From an uncultured Lachnospiraceae bacterium (GTDB lineage Bacteria; Bacillota; Clostridia; Lachnospirales; Lachnospiraceae), in contig CANRNK010000006.1 in the NCBI GenBank assembly GCA_947631985.1, positions 1 through 43,498 of the forward strand: DNA of 43,498 bases. The letters are read 5' to 3'. How positions within the stretch are numbered: position 1 is the stretch's first letter; the number at the start of each line of letters is the position of its first letter. A program made the position numbers and the translations under genes. Shown in pieces: positions 22,569-32,217 of this stretch. The notes below the pieces were generated by a model that was given only the letters and a program-made list of their open reading frames with translations, was not told the DNA's origin and made no database searches.

Positions 22569-23795
22569 ATGCACAGTATTTATTCAGTCACACAAGTAAA
22601 TGCTTATATTAAAAATATGTTCACACAGGATTTTTTACTTGCCTCCATTTCAATCAAAGGAGAAGTCAGCAACTGTAAATATCATTCTTCTGGACATATT
22701 TATTTTACGTTAAAGGACCAAAACGGTACGATTTCCTGTATTATGTTTGCGGGAAACAGACAAGGACTTGCCTTTCGACTGACAGAAGGTCTACAGGTAG
22801 TAGTTCGGGGAAGTGTCGAGGTCTATGAGCGGGATGGAAAATACCAACTCTATGCAAAGGAGATTTCACTTGAAGGAGCGGGCGCTTTCTATGAAAGATT
22901 TATCCTGTTAAAAAAAGAGCTGGAAGAGATGGGGATGTTCTCAGAAGTTTATAAAAAAACAATTCCGGCAAATTGTAAAAGGCTTGGTATTGTAACAGCA
23001 TCCACAGGCGCAGCTGTTCGTGATATCATAAAGGTTGCCCATCGAAGAAATCCATATTTACAGATTATTTTATACCCTGCTATTGTACAAGGAGAGCTTG
23101 CAGCAGCAAGTATTGTCAAAGGAATTGAAGTACTTGACAAGCTAGAGCTGGATGTCATTATCGTTGGGCGCGGCGGTGGAAGCATAGAAGATTTATGGGC
23201 ATTTAATGAGCAAAATGTAGCACAGGCTATTTTTGATGCAAAAACACCCATTATTTCAGCAGTCGGACATGAAACGGATGTAACAATTGCGGATTTTGTG
23301 GCTGACCTGAGAGCGGCAACGCCATCAGTAGCAGCAGAGCTTGCTGTCACAGAAGTAACGGTTACACTGGAAAAAATAGAACAGTATCGTAATGTTTTAA
23401 AGAGAGAAATTTCACTAAAACTTGAAAAAGAACGAAACAAGGCAGAACGGTTACAACTAAGGCTACGACACCAGAGCCCTTGGAGCAAGATTCGTGAAAT
23501 GCGAACTTATCTGCTTCAGACTAGGGACAAAATCGAAAATTCCATGCAAAGCAATCTAAGACAGTCCAGACATAGGTTATCCCTACTTGCAGAACGCATG
23601 AATGGAGTATCGCCTGTTGCAAGACTTGCACCAGGGTATGGCTTTATAACAGATGATAGACAGAAAGTAGTACTTGGAGTGGAAGCGGTAGACGTTTTGG
23701 ATCTCATAAAAATTGAGATGATGGATGGAGAGCTGAAGGCAAAGGTATTGGAAAAAAAGACCATCAGGAGGAACCCAAATGAAGAAAGTAAATGA
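22569..23795 (+). CDS. xseA: Exodeoxyribonuclease VII large subunit
   Basis: 408 residues. XseA with XseB forms exonuclease VII, which degrades single-stranded DNA from both ends. An N-terminal OB-fold is seen (about 1-100: YSVTQVNAYIKNMFTQDF, then SGHIYFTLKDQNGTISCIMF). The catalytic core (about 125-320) contains RLGIVTASTGAAVRDI, VIIVGRGGGSIEDLWAFNE and ISAVGHETDVTIADFVADLRAATPSVAAE. A coiled-coil region follows, and ARLAPGYGFITD near the end closes it. The start lies eight bases after the nusB stop. The gene ends 17 bases inside xseB, implying translational coupling of the two subunits. Confidence 0.96.
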   Translation: MHSIYSVTQVNAYIKNMFTQDFLLASISIKGEVSNCKYHSSGHIYFTLKDQNGTISCIMFAGNRQGLAFRLTEGLQVVVRGSVEVYERDGKYQLYAKEISLEGAGAFYERFILLKKELEEMGMFSEVYKKTIPANCKRLGIVTASTGAAVRDIIKVAHRRNPYLQIILYPAIVQGELAAASIVKGIEVLDKLELDVIIVGRGGGSIEDLWAFNEQNVAQAIFDAKTPIISAVGHETDVTIADFVADLRAATPSVAAELAVTEVTVTLEKIEQYRNVLKREISLKLEKERNKAERLQLRLRHQSPWSKIREMRTYLLQTRDKIENSMQSNLRQSRHRLSLLAERMNGVSPVARLAPGYGFITDDRQKVVLGVEAVDVLDLIKIEMMDGELKAKVLEKKTIRRNPNEESK

Positions 23796-23994
23796 AAAAA
23801 TAACATTAGAGGAAGCATTTGAGGAGCTTGATGAGTTAGTGAAAATAATGGAGAACTCAGAAATTCCGCTCGAGCAGGCATTTGATCATTACAAAAAAGG
23901 AATGGAATTGCTACAAATTTGCAATCAAAAAATAGATTTGGTTGAAAAAAATGTTCTGGTAATTGATGAAAAGGGTAATCTAAATGAATTTTAA
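23779..23994 (+). CDS. xseB: Exodeoxyribonuclease VII small subunit
   Basis: 71 residues with the XseB core TLEEAFEELDELVKIMENSEIPLEQAFDHYKKGMEL-type pattern, an antiparallel helical hairpin that binds the large subunit. AGGAGG stands ahead of ATG 23779, inside the end of xseA. It overlaps xseA by 17 bases and ispA by 11 bases, so all three are probably translated together. Confidence 0.93.
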   Translation: MKKVNEKITLEEAFEELDELVKIMENSEIPLEQAFDHYKKGMELLQICNQKIDLVEKNVLVIDEKGNLNEF

Positions 23995-24889
23995 ACAGAC
24001 GTTACATGATAAAGTAAAGACAACGGAAGACATTCTTTTAACGTATTTACCAAAGCAGGAGGGGTATTCGGCAAAAGTAGCAGAGGCTATGAACTATAGT
24101 CTTCTGGCTGGTGGCAAAAGAATCAGGCCGATTTTAATGCAGGAAGTATTCACTCTGTTTGGCGGAACAGATAAGATAATTGAGCCTTTTATGGCTGCAA
24201 TTGAAATGATACATACCTATTCCCTTGTTCACGACGATTTGCCTTCGATGGATAATGACCTATATCGAAGGGGAAAGAAAACAACACATGCAATCTTTGG
24301 AGAAGGCATGGCTGTTCTTGCAGGGGATGGGTTACTGAACCTCGCATTCGAGACGATTCTGGATTCAAAGATGGAACCTGATTTTTATCCCAGATGCTTT
24401 CAGGCAATGCAGGTACTTGCCACAAAAGCAGGAGTAAGGGGAATGATTGGTGGTCAGACGGCAGATATTCTGGCAGAGAATCTTGGGAGTCATGTAACTT
24501 GTGAACATTTGCTCTACATTCATAAAAATAAAACAGCAGCTTTAATGGAAGCAGCGATGATGGTTGGAGCGATTCTCGCAGGTGCGAAAGAGGAAGCAGT
24601 CTTGGATATGGAAAGAGTTGCCAGAATGATTGGCATTGCTTTCCAGATTCAAGATGACATACTTGATGTGACAAGTAGTCTGGAAGTACTTGGGAAAGAA
24701 ACAGGAAGTGACAGTAAAAACAACAAAGTCACTTATGTCACCTTACATGGATTGGATGCGTCCCAATTAGAAGTAAAGCGCTTATCAGAAGAAGGAATTG
24801 CGATTCTTTTGAAATACCAGTCAAAAACAGGTGAAGAGAGCAGCTTTTTGAATCAGCTCTTAGAAGAGCTGATTGGAAGAGAACAATAA
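23984..24889 (+). CDS. ispA: Polyprenyl (farnesyl) diphosphate synthase
   Basis: 301 residues. It condenses isopentenyl and dimethylallyl diphosphates into farnesyl diphosphate for quinone and undecaprenyl precursors. Conserved features are GGKRIRPILM (about 44-53), the first aspartate-rich motif VHDDLPSMDND with the RRGKKTTH segment (about 85-103), GGQTADI and the second aspartate motif FQIQDDILDVTS. These place it with the short-chain E-type prenyl synthases; chain length is inferred. It overlaps xseB by 11 bases and is followed by dxs, which supplies the precursor pathway. Confidence 0.93.
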   Translation: MNFKQTLHDKVKTTEDILLTYLPKQEGYSAKVAEAMNYSLLAGGKRIRPILMQEVFTLFGGTDKIIEPFMAAIEMIHTYSLVHDDLPSMDNDLYRRGKKTTHAIFGEGMAVLAGDGLLNLAFETILDSKMEPDFYPRCFQAMQVLATKAGVRGMIGGQTADILAENLGSHVTCEHLLYIHKNKTAALMEAAMMVGAILAGAKEEAVLDMERVARMIGIAFQIQDDILDVTSSLEVLGKETGSDSKNNKVTYVTLHGLDASQLEVKRLSEEGIAILLKYQSKTGEESSFLNQLLEELIGREQ

Positions 24890-24931
24890 TGAAATAGAAT
24901 GGTTGCAGGCAGAGAGGCATGGTTTTTGAAA

Positions 24932-26794
24932 ATGATATTAGAACAAATAGAAAGTGAAAATGACATAAAAAAGGTTGATAAAAGTCAATATTCGCTCCTG
25001 GCACAGGAAATAAGAGATTTTCTGATTCGTAAAATAAGTGTGACGGGCGGACATCTTGGCTCTAATTTGGGTGCAGTGGAATTGACAATGGCCTTACACC
25101 TGTCATTGAATCTTCCGGAGGATAAAATCATATGGGATGTCGGGCACCAGTCATATACGCATAAAATGCTGACTGGAAGAAGAGAAGGCTTTGAAAACTT
25201 GAGGAAATTCGGTGGGATGAGTGGCTTTCCGAAAAGGAAAGAAAGCGAATGCGACTGCTTTGATACGGGGCATAGTTCCACTTCTATTTCGGCAGGACTT
25301 GGTCTTGTGAAGGCGAGAGATATTAACAAAGAAAACCACACTGTGGTTTCGGTGATTGGAGATGGTTCGCTGACTGGTGGTATGGCGTATGAAGCATTGA
25401 ACAATGCAGGCAGGCTTGAAACAAATTTTATCATTGTTTTAAATGACAATAATATGTCTATTTCTGAAAATGTTGGTGGAATCTCCAAATATCTCAATAA
25501 TTTAAGAACAGCAGATGGATATCTTGGATTAAAAATAGGAATTTATAACAGATTAAAAGCATTGCCAAATGGAGAAGCTGTTGTTTCGAAAATCCGCAAA
25601 GCAAAAAGCAGTATGAAACAGCTTGTAATCCCTGGAATGTTCTTCGAAGAGATGGGGATTACTTATCTTGGTCCGGTAGATGGACACAATATTGAAGATA
25701 TGACGAAAGCGATGCGGGAAGCAAAACGATGTAAAAGTGCAGTTCTGGTTCATGTTCTAACTCAAAAAGGGAAAGGATTTGATCCGGCACAAAGACATCC
25801 AGCAAGATTTCATGGAGCAGAGCCGTTTGATATTATTACAGGAGTTCCTGTAGCCTTGAAGAAAAAAGCAAACTATACAGATGTTTTTTCAACGGTCATG
25901 TTAAAACTTGCGGCAAGAGATGAGAAAGTAGTTGCAATTACAGCCGCAATGCCAGATGGGACAGGTTTAAAAAGGTTTCGCAACCTGTATCCGGAACGTT
26001 TTTTTGATGTTGGAATTGCAGAAGAACATGCTGTTACGTTTGCGGCAGGTCTTGCTGCTGGTGGCATGAAACCAATTGTTGCAATTTATTCCTCTTTTTT
26101 ACAAAGGGCGTATGATCAGATTCTTCATGATGTCTGTATTCAGAATCTGCCAGTCGTTTTTGCGATTGACAGAGCAGGACTTGTGGGAAGTGACGGTGAA
26201 ACCCACCAGGGAATTTTTGATTTATCATTTTTATCTTCCATACCGAACATGCATATCATGGCACCGAAAAATAAGTGGGAATTATCAGATATGTTAAAAT
26301 TCGCAGTCAGTCTGAATGCACCCATTGCAATCAGATATCCAAGAGGAGAAGCGTTCGATGGGTTGGAAGAGCACAGAGCAGACATTGCTTATGGCAAGGC
26401 TGAAGTGATTTTTGAAGGAAGTAGTGTTGCGATTTTTGCAGTAGGAAGTATGGTTAAGGTAGCAGTGCAGGTTAGGGAACAGCTTGAACTAGCCGGTGTT
26501 TCGTGTACCCTGGTCAATGCCAGATTTGTTAAGCCGATTGATGTTGCCGTTTTACGTGAGTTTTCTGTATCACATGAACTCTTTGTAACAATGGAAGAAA
26601 ATGTGGCGAGTGGGGGATATGGGCAGAAGGTGAGAGAGTGTCTTGCAGATTTTGACACGCAACCAGAACTAATCGCAATTTCGATACCAGATGAATATGT
26701 AGAACATGGAAATGTGGACTTATTAAAAAAAGAAGTCGGAATTGATGTGGATTCAGTTGTAACCAAAATAACTTCATTTCTTGCAAATCGGTGA
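24932..26794 (+). CDS. dxs: 1-deoxy-D-xylulose-5-phosphate synthase
   Basis: 620 residues from ATG 24932, chosen because MILEQIES matches where this family begins; an in-frame ATG at 24899 would add 11 residues and neither start has a well-placed Shine-Dalgarno. Dxs joins pyruvate and glyceraldehyde-3-phosphate with thiamine diphosphate and starts the MEP isoprenoid pathway. It shows GGHLGSNLGAVELT, DVGHQSYTHKMLTGR, the thiamine diphosphate motif GDGSLTGGMAYEALNNAG and DNNMSISENVGG. The transketolase middle domain has GIAEEHAVTFAAGLA and GLVGSDGETHQGIFD, followed by a C-terminal domain. Its place after ispA is typical of Clostridia. Confidence 0.95.
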   Translation: MILEQIESENDIKKVDKSQYSLLAQEIRDFLIRKISVTGGHLGSNLGAVELTMALHLSLNLPEDKIIWDVGHQSYTHKMLTGRREGFENLRKFGGMSGFPKRKESECDCFDTGHSSTSISAGLGLVKARDINKENHTVVSVIGDGSLTGGMAYEALNNAGRLETNFIIVLNDNNMSISENVGGISKYLNNLRTADGYLGLKIGIYNRLKALPNGEAVVSKIRKAKSSMKQLVIPGMFFEEMGITYLGPVDGHNIEDMTKAMREAKRCKSAVLVHVLTQKGKGFDPAQRHPARFHGAEPFDIITGVPVALKKKANYTDVFSTVMLKLAARDEKVVAITAAMPDGTGLKRFRNLYPERFFDVGIAEEHAVTFAAGLAAGGMKPIVAIYSSFLQRAYDQILHDVCIQNLPVVFAIDRAGLVGSDGETHQGIFDLSFLSSIPNMHIMAPKNKWELSDMLKFAVSLNAPIAIRYPRGEAFDGLEEHRADIAYGKAEVIFEGSSVAIFAVGSMVKVAVQVREQLELAGVSCTLVNARFVKPIDVAVLREFSVSHELFVTMEENVASGGYGQKVRECLADFDTQPELIAISIPDEYVEHGNVDLLKKEVGIDVDSVVTKITSFLANR

Positions 26795-26861
26795 TTTCCT
26801 ACGTAAGAAGAGAAAACACTAGTTTTGATAATAAATCAATAAAAAAACAGATGGGATTGGT

Positions 26862-27671
26862 ATGAAAGAAAGATTAGATGTTTTACTCGTAAATCAGGGC
26901 TATGCGCAGTCGAGAGAAAAAGCCAAGGCAATCATCATGTCAGGGGATGTTTTTGTAAATGGACAGCGAGAAGATAAAGCAGGAAGCATGTTTTGGACTG
27001 AAAAGTCAACGATTGAAGTCAGGGGCAATACATTGCGCTATGTGAGCAGAGGTGGACTCAAACTTGAAAAAGCAATTGCACATTTTGCGCTGGAACTTGA
27101 AGGAAAAATATGCATGGATATTGGGGCTTCAACGGGTGGCTTTACAGATTGCATGTTACAAAACGGAGCAGCCAAAGTATATGCGGTCGATGTAGGACAT
27201 GGACAGTTGGCATGGAAACTGCGTACAGATGAAAGAGTTGTATGCATGGAAAAAACAAATTTCCGTTATGTAACACCACAGGATATTGTAGACCTGATCG
27301 ATTTTGCATCAGTGGATGTTTCGTTTATTTCGCTTACTAAGATTCTTGCGCCTGCAAGAGAGCTGTTACAAGACGAAGGAGAAATGGTATGCCTGATCAA
27401 ACCACAATTCGAAGCCGGACGAGAAAAAGTTGGAAAAAAAGGCGTAGTCAGAGAACCGGAAACGCATTTGGAAGTGATAGAAAAAATTGCACTTTTTGCC
27501 TGTTCGCAGGGATTTTGTGTGTTGCATCTGGAGTCTTCTCCGATTAAGGGACCAGAAGGAAATATTGAATATTTGATTCATTTAAGGAAGAAAGAAAGCC
27601 CAACAGAACTTTCCCAGGCAATGAAAGAACGTGCAATAGAAGTTGTAACGATAGCACACCAAACTCTATAG
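26862..27671 (+). CDS. tlyA: TlyA-type rRNA 2'-O-methyltransferase / S4-FtsJ protein
   Basis: 269 residues. The N-terminus is an S4 RNA-binding domain (RLDVLLVNQGYAQSREKAK, about 1-60). An FtsJ-like Rossmann methyltransferase follows, with CMDIGASTGGFTDCMLQNGA near 84-103, VYAVDVGHGQLAWKLR, and late LIKPQFEAGREKVGKKGVVR. TlyA homologues methylate rRNA ribose (the mycobacterial one at two cytidines). In Clostridia the member is also annotated as a haemolysin; that name is not supported by the fold. The Shine-Dalgarno is weak (GGGATTGG). The next gene, nadK, begins 16 bases after it. Confidence 0.9.
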   Translation: MKERLDVLLVNQGYAQSREKAKAIIMSGDVFVNGQREDKAGSMFWTEKSTIEVRGNTLRYVSRGGLKLEKAIAHFALELEGKICMDIGASTGGFTDCMLQNGAAKVYAVDVGHGQLAWKLRTDERVVCMEKTNFRYVTPQDIVDLIDFASVDVSFISLTKILAPARELLQDEGEMVCLIKPQFEAGREKVGKKGVVREPETHLEVIEKIALFACSQGFCVLHLESSPIKGPEGNIEYLIHLRKKESPTELSQAMKERAIEVVTIAHQTL

Positions 27672-27687
27672 AAAGCTGCGTATCAGG

Positions 27688-28548
27688 ATGAAACGATTTT
27701 TCATAATTGTAAATGAACAAAAGGATACTGGATTATGCATTACCGAAATGATTAAAGAATATCTGGAGTTGCATCATTGTTCTTATGAAATCAAAATAAC
27801 AAATGATAAATATGAACCAACAGGGACTTATATTGACGAAAAGCTGATTCCTGAGTTGACGGAGTGCATCTTGGTTCTCGGCGGTGACGGAACCATGCTT
27901 CAGGCTGCAAGGGATACTTTTACAAGAGAAATCCCCATTCTGGGCGTTAACCTGGGAAGAATTGGCTATCTTGCAGAAGTAGAGAAGAGCAATCTGACGG
28001 CTGCGCTTGATTCATTGTTGCAGAATCAGTTTGAAATTGAGTCCAGAATGATGATACATGGTAAAATAATTCGAAATGGAGAAGTAATTGAAGAATCGAA
28101 TGCATTAAATGATATTGTGATTGCAAGGTTTTGCTCTTTGAGAATTTTGAATTATAATATCTATATCAATGGTCTTCTTCTAAAATCCTATTCGGCTGAT
28201 GGAATCATCATTTCAACGCCAACAGGTTCCACGGCGTACAATATGTCAGCAGGAGGTCCCATTGTTGACCCAAAAGCGGATCTTATGGTGATGACACCGA
28301 TCTGCCCACATTCTTTTATTACCAGGAGCATTGTTTTCTCGTCGAAGGATGTCATAGAGGTGAGAATCAGCCCTGGAAGAGAAGGCGTGGATCAAGAGGT
28401 AGAGGCAAGCTATGATGGTAGGCACAAAGTGATTCTTAAATCTGGTGACAGAATGCAAATCACCAGATCAGTAGAAATGATCAAAATCATTAAATTGAAT
28501 CAGATCAGTTTCCTAGAAACCCTTCATGAGAAAATGAGTGAGTCGTGA
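27688..28548 (+). CDS. nadK: NAD kinase
   Basis: 286 residues. NadK phosphorylates NAD to NADP. Conserved features are LVLGGDGTMLQAAR (about 62-75), GVNLGRIGYLAEV, NALNDIVIAR and the nucleotide site STPTGSTAYNMSAGGPIVDP. The sequence then continues with the usual beta-sandwich end. The Shine-Dalgarno is poor (an AGG directly before ATG), so translation may depend on the preceding tlyA. It ends one base before the argR start, in the standard tlyA-nadK-argR-recN order. Confidence 0.95.
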   Translation: MKRFFIIVNEQKDTGLCITEMIKEYLELHHCSYEIKITNDKYEPTGTYIDEKLIPELTECILVLGGDGTMLQAARDTFTREIPILGVNLGRIGYLAEVEKSNLTAALDSLLQNQFEIESRMMIHGKIIRNGEVIEESNALNDIVIARFCSLRILNYNIYINGLLLKSYSADGIIISTPTGSTAYNMSAGGPIVDPKADLMVMTPICPHSFITRSIVFSSKDVIEVRISPGREGVDQEVEASYDGRHKVILKSGDRMQITRSVEMIKIIKLNQISFLETLHEKMSES

Positions 28549-28549
28549 T

Positions 28550-28996
28550 ATGAAACAGAAAAGACATGATAGAATTATTGAATTAATTTCAAAGAAAAAT
28601 ATTGAAACGCAGGAAGAACTTGCTAAATTATTAAAAAATTCAGGGTTTGATGTGACGCAGGCAACCGTTTCAAGAGATATTCGAGAGCTGAAATTATCTA
28701 AGATGCCCTCAAATGATGGAAGGCAGAAGTATGTTGCAACAAGTCCACAAGAAGATCATTTGAATGACAAATATGTCAGAGTCCTTCGAGATGGATATTT
28801 ATCAGTTGATATGGCACAGAATATTCTGGTGATTAAAACAGTTTCTGGGATGGCAATGGCAGTGGCGGCTGCAATTGATGCGTTAAAGTTTGAGGAAATT
28901 GTTGGAAGTATTGCAGGTGATGATACCATCATGGCAGCGGTAAGAAGTGTTGAGGAAGCAAAAATCCTAATGGAGAAAATAGTGCAGATGTTATAA
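28550..28996 (+). CDS. argR: Arginine repressor ArgR/AhrC
   Basis: 148 residues from ATG 28550. An in-frame GTG at 28538 inside nadK would add four residues, but MKQKRHDRI lines up with the usual start. The N-terminal winged helix (about 1-68) has NIETQEELAKLL and the recognition segment VTQATVSRDIRELKL. The C-terminal oligomerisation and arginine-binding domain holds the conserved IAGDDTIMAAVRS with the arginine-binding Asp pair. It acts as a hexamer that represses arginine synthesis and activates catabolism. No arg genes lie in this window; location beside nadK and recN is common in Firmicutes. Confidence 0.95.
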   Translation: MKQKRHDRIIELISKKNIETQEELAKLLKNSGFDVTQATVSRDIRELKLSKMPSNDGRQKYVATSPQEDHLNDKYVRVLRDGYLSVDMAQNILVIKTVSGMAMAVAAAIDALKFEEIVGSIAGDDTIMAAVRSVEEAKILMEKIVQML

Positions 28997-29054
28997 GACT
29001 TCAAAAGTGTGTGTTGCCTCTTTTTATGTCTGGAGATACATAAGGAGATTCGTT

Positions 29055-30740
29055 ATGCTACTAAGTTTACACGTGAAAAATTTGGCTCTGATTGAAGAAG
29101 AAGAAATCGAATTTGGTGAGGGTCTCAATATCCTGACTGGTGAAACAGGTGCGGGAAAATCCATTGTGATTGGTTCAGTGACACTTGCACTTGGTGCAAG
29201 AGGAGATAATGAACTGATTAGACATGGTGCTGAGTATGCACTGATTGAACTTGTTTTTAAGATTTCGGATGAAACAATCCTGGATAGAATCAAAAGCCTG
29301 GATATTCCCATTGAAGAGGATGGTTTGCTCTATATTCAGAGAAAAATCATGCCAAATCGCAGCGCATTTAAAATTTGTGGTGAAAATACAACTGCAAAAA
29401 TAGTGCGGGATGTCGCGGATTTATTGATTGACATTCATGGACAACATGAACATCAATCTCTTTTTTATGTAAAAAAACACATGGAGTTTCTGGACGAATA
29501 TGCAAGACTTGAGTTAATGCAGAGTAAAGGGCAGATTGAAAAAACTTTTTTGGATTTTCATAAGCTAAAAAAAGAACTCCAATCGATGACGATGGATGAG
29601 TCGACAAGAGAAAAAGAATACCAGTTGCTTGAATTTGAACTTTCTGAAATAGAAAAAGCAGAATTGAAAGTAAATGAAGATGAAGAATTAGACAGAAAAT
29701 ATCGAAAAATGCTTCATGCACGTAAGATCGCTGATGCGCTGAATCAGATTGAGTTTCTGACAGGTAACCAAGATAAGACGGGTGCGGAAGAATTGATTGG
29801 CAGAGCAACCAGAGAACTGCATTCTGTTTTGGAGTATGATGATGGGCTACAGACTTTAAATGAAACACTTACTTCAATCGAAATCATACTTGCTGACTTT
29901 AATCGCAGCCTTGTGGATTACAAGGAGGATATGGAGTTTGAAGAAAGTGAGTTTCAACAGATTCAGGAAAGACTGGATTTACTGAATCACTTAAAATTAA
30001 AGTACCGTATGTCAATTCAAGAGATTATGGACTATCAAAGTGCAGTTATGACCAAGTTGGATGAACTGACCAATTATGAAATGATCCTTCAGAAGAAAAA
30101 ACAACAGTGTGAGCAGCTAGAGAATGAACTAAAAACGTTGTGTGAAAAGGTATCAGAGATTCGAAAAGCGGCTGCAAAGAATTTAAGTGTCATTTTGAAA
30201 AATGCACTGGAGGAATTGAATTTTCTTCAGGTTGATTTTGAAATACAGGTTCTGGATGGGCAAGGAATTACGTCCCTTGGCTGGGACGAAGTAGAGTTTA
30301 TGCTCTCTACCAATCCTGGAGAGCCTAAAAAGCCTCTTTCACAGGTTGCAAGTGGAGGAGAACTTTCAAGGATCATGCTGGCGTTAAAAACAGTATTAGC
30401 CCAAAAAGATGCAATCAATACCCTTATTTTTGATGAAATCGACACAGGAATCAGCGGAAAGACAGCATGGAAGGTTTCGGAAAAATTGTCTGTTCTTGGA
30501 AAAAGTCATCAGGTGATCTGCATTACGCATCTTCCACAGATCGCTGCAATGTCAGATATCCATTTTGTGATAGAAAAAGATGCAAAAGAGGGGCTGACAA
30601 AAACCAGAATCAGGCGAATTCATCAAGAGGACAGTATTTACGAAATTGCAAGAATGCTTGGAGGGGAAACAATCACCCAGGCTGTCTTAAATAATGCAAG
30701 AGACTTAAAAGAGTCAGCAGTAAAAACAAAAGAAGTGTAA
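29055..30740 (+). CDS. recN: DNA repair protein RecN
   Basis: 561 residues from ATG 29055, with AAGGAG eight bases upstream; an earlier in-frame codon at 29007 is not supported. RecN is an SMC-like ATPase that acts early at double-strand breaks. Walker A GETGAGKS is at residues 29-36. A long coiled-coil middle (about 155-390) follows. The ABC signature LSQVASGGELSRIMLALK and Walker B NTLIFDEIDTGISGKTA come near residues 430-480, followed by VICITHLPQIAAMSDIH. It is the terminal gene of the classic tlyA-nadK-argR-recN run. Confidence 0.96.
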   Translation: MLLSLHVKNLALIEEEEIEFGEGLNILTGETGAGKSIVIGSVTLALGARGDNELIRHGAEYALIELVFKISDETILDRIKSLDIPIEEDGLLYIQRKIMPNRSAFKICGENTTAKIVRDVADLLIDIHGQHEHQSLFYVKKHMEFLDEYARLELMQSKGQIEKTFLDFHKLKKELQSMTMDESTREKEYQLLEFELSEIEKAELKVNEDEELDRKYRKMLHARKIADALNQIEFLTGNQDKTGAEELIGRATRELHSVLEYDDGLQTLNETLTSIEIILADFNRSLVDYKEDMEFEESEFQQIQERLDLLNHLKLKYRMSIQEIMDYQSAVMTKLDELTNYEMILQKKKQQCEQLENELKTLCEKVSEIRKAAAKNLSVILKNALEELNFLQVDFEIQVLDGQGITSLGWDEVEFMLSTNPGEPKKPLSQVASGGELSRIMLALKTVLAQKDAINTLIFDEIDTGISGKTAWKVSEKLSVLGKSHQVICITHLPQIAAMSDIHFVIEKDAKEGLTKTRIRRIHQEDSIYEIARMLGGETITQAVLNNARDLKESAVKTKEV

Positions 30741-30752
30741 GGAGGGATTGTC

Positions 30753-32216
30753 ATGAAAAAGATTTTATTTGCAGCATCGGAGGGTGTTCCATTTATCAAA
30801 ACAGGTGGTCTTGCAGATGTGATTGGTTCTTTGCCAAAATGCATTGATCGGAAGTATTTTGATGTAAGAATCATTATGCCAAAATATACCTGTATCAAAG
30901 AAAGTGATAGTAAAAAAATGAAATATAAGTTTCATTTCTATCTCGATTTTCATTGGAAACAGGAATACGTTGGCGTATTTGAAGCCAAGATAGATGGTAT
31001 CACTTACTACTTTATTGATAATGAAGCCTTATTTGGTGATGCGACTCCCTACAGCAAAGATCCTTATCAGGACATCGTGAAATTCACTTATTTTTCAAAA
31101 GCTGTTTTATCTGTGTTGCCGTTGGTTGATTTCAAGCCTGATGTAATTCATTGCCATGACTGGCAGACAGGGTTGATTCCTGTCTATTTGAATGAACGCT
31201 TTCACCAGGGTGAATTTTTCAAAGGAATCAAGTCAATCATGACAATCCATAATCTTAAGTTTCAGGGAAAGTGGGAAATCCCTGCTATGAAAGAAATTAC
31301 GGGTCTTCCTGCTTATTTTTTCTCTCCAGATAAATTAGAGGCTTATCAGGATGCAAACCTGTTAAAAGGCGGAATTGTATATGCGAATGCGATTACGACT
31401 GTGAGCGAGACTTATGCAGATGAAATCAAAACGGAATTCTATGGAGAGGGTCTAGAAGGGCTCCTATGTTCCAGACAAAAGGACCTTCGAGGAATTGTGA
31501 ATGGAATTGATTATGATGAATTTAATCCTGCAACAGATACTTATTTAGAACACCATTATGATGCCATTAATTTCAGGAAAGAAAAGATAAAAAACAAAAG
31601 AGCACTTCAAAAACAACTGGGTCTTGAGCAGGATGAAAAGAAGTTCATGATTGGAATTGTGTCCAGATTAACAGATCAAAAGGGTTTTGATCTGATCGCT
31701 CATATTATGGATGAGCTGTGCCAGGATCAAGTACAAATTGTTGTGCTTGGAACCGGTGAGGATAAATACGAAAATATGTTCCGGCATTTTGATTGGAAAT
31801 ATCATGAAAAGGTTTCGGCAAATATCTTTTATTCGGAAGAAATATCGCATAAAATATATGCATCCTGTGATGCCTTTTTGATGCCATCTTTATTTGAGCC
31901 ATGCGGATTGAGTCAACTTATGTCACTCCGATATGGCACAATCCCAATTGTAAGAGAAACAGGTGGATTAAAGGATACTGTTGAGCCATATAATGAATTT
32001 GAGAGTACGGGTACAGGATTTTCCTTTGTTAACTATAATGCGCATGAAATGCTGACAGTAGTCAGATATGCACAAAGCATTTATTACAATAAAAAACGGG
32101 AATGGAACAAGCTGATTGATAGAGCAATGGCTACGGATTACTCCTGGAACGTATCAGCAAAAAAATATCAGGAAATGTATGATTGGCTGATTGAAAGATC
32201 TGAAGGCGGAAACTGA
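30753..32216 (+). CDS. glgA: Glycogen synthase (ADP-glucose type)
   Basis: 487 residues, normal for GT5 bacterial glycogen synthase. It extends alpha-1,4-glucan from ADP-glucose. The N-terminal substrate loop is KTGGLADVIGSLPK at 16-29. HCHDWQTGLIPVYL and TIHNLKFQG lie mid-domain. The C-terminal GT-B half has IVSRLTDQKGFDLI (about 294-307), MPSLFEPCGLSQLMSLRYGTIPIVRETGGLKDTV and the closing tail. AAGGAGG precedes ATG 30753. It is isolated from other glycogen genes (glgB, glgC), which must lie elsewhere. Confidence 0.96.
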   Translation: MKKILFAASEGVPFIKTGGLADVIGSLPKCIDRKYFDVRIIMPKYTCIKESDSKKMKYKFHFYLDFHWKQEYVGVFEAKIDGITYYFIDNEALFGDATPYSKDPYQDIVKFTYFSKAVLSVLPLVDFKPDVIHCHDWQTGLIPVYLNERFHQGEFFKGIKSIMTIHNLKFQGKWEIPAMKEITGLPAYFFSPDKLEAYQDANLLKGGIVYANAITTVSETYADEIKTEFYGEGLEGLLCSRQKDLRGIVNGIDYDEFNPATDTYLEHHYDAINFRKEKIKNKRALQKQLGLEQDEKKFMIGIVSRLTDQKGFDLIAHIMDELCQDQVQIVVLGTGEDKYENMFRHFDWKYHEKVSANIFYSEEISHKIYASCDAFLMPSLFEPCGLSQLMSLRYGTIPIVRETGGLKDTVEPYNEFESTGTGFSFVNYNAHEMLTVVRYAQSIYYNKKREWNKLIDRAMATDYSWNVSAKKYQEMYDWLIERSEGGN

Positions 32217-32217
32217 C

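Noticed and set aside
22949-23488. 179-codon minus-strand frame opposite xseA
   Set aside because: It is a shadow of the conserved exonuclease VII catalytic core.
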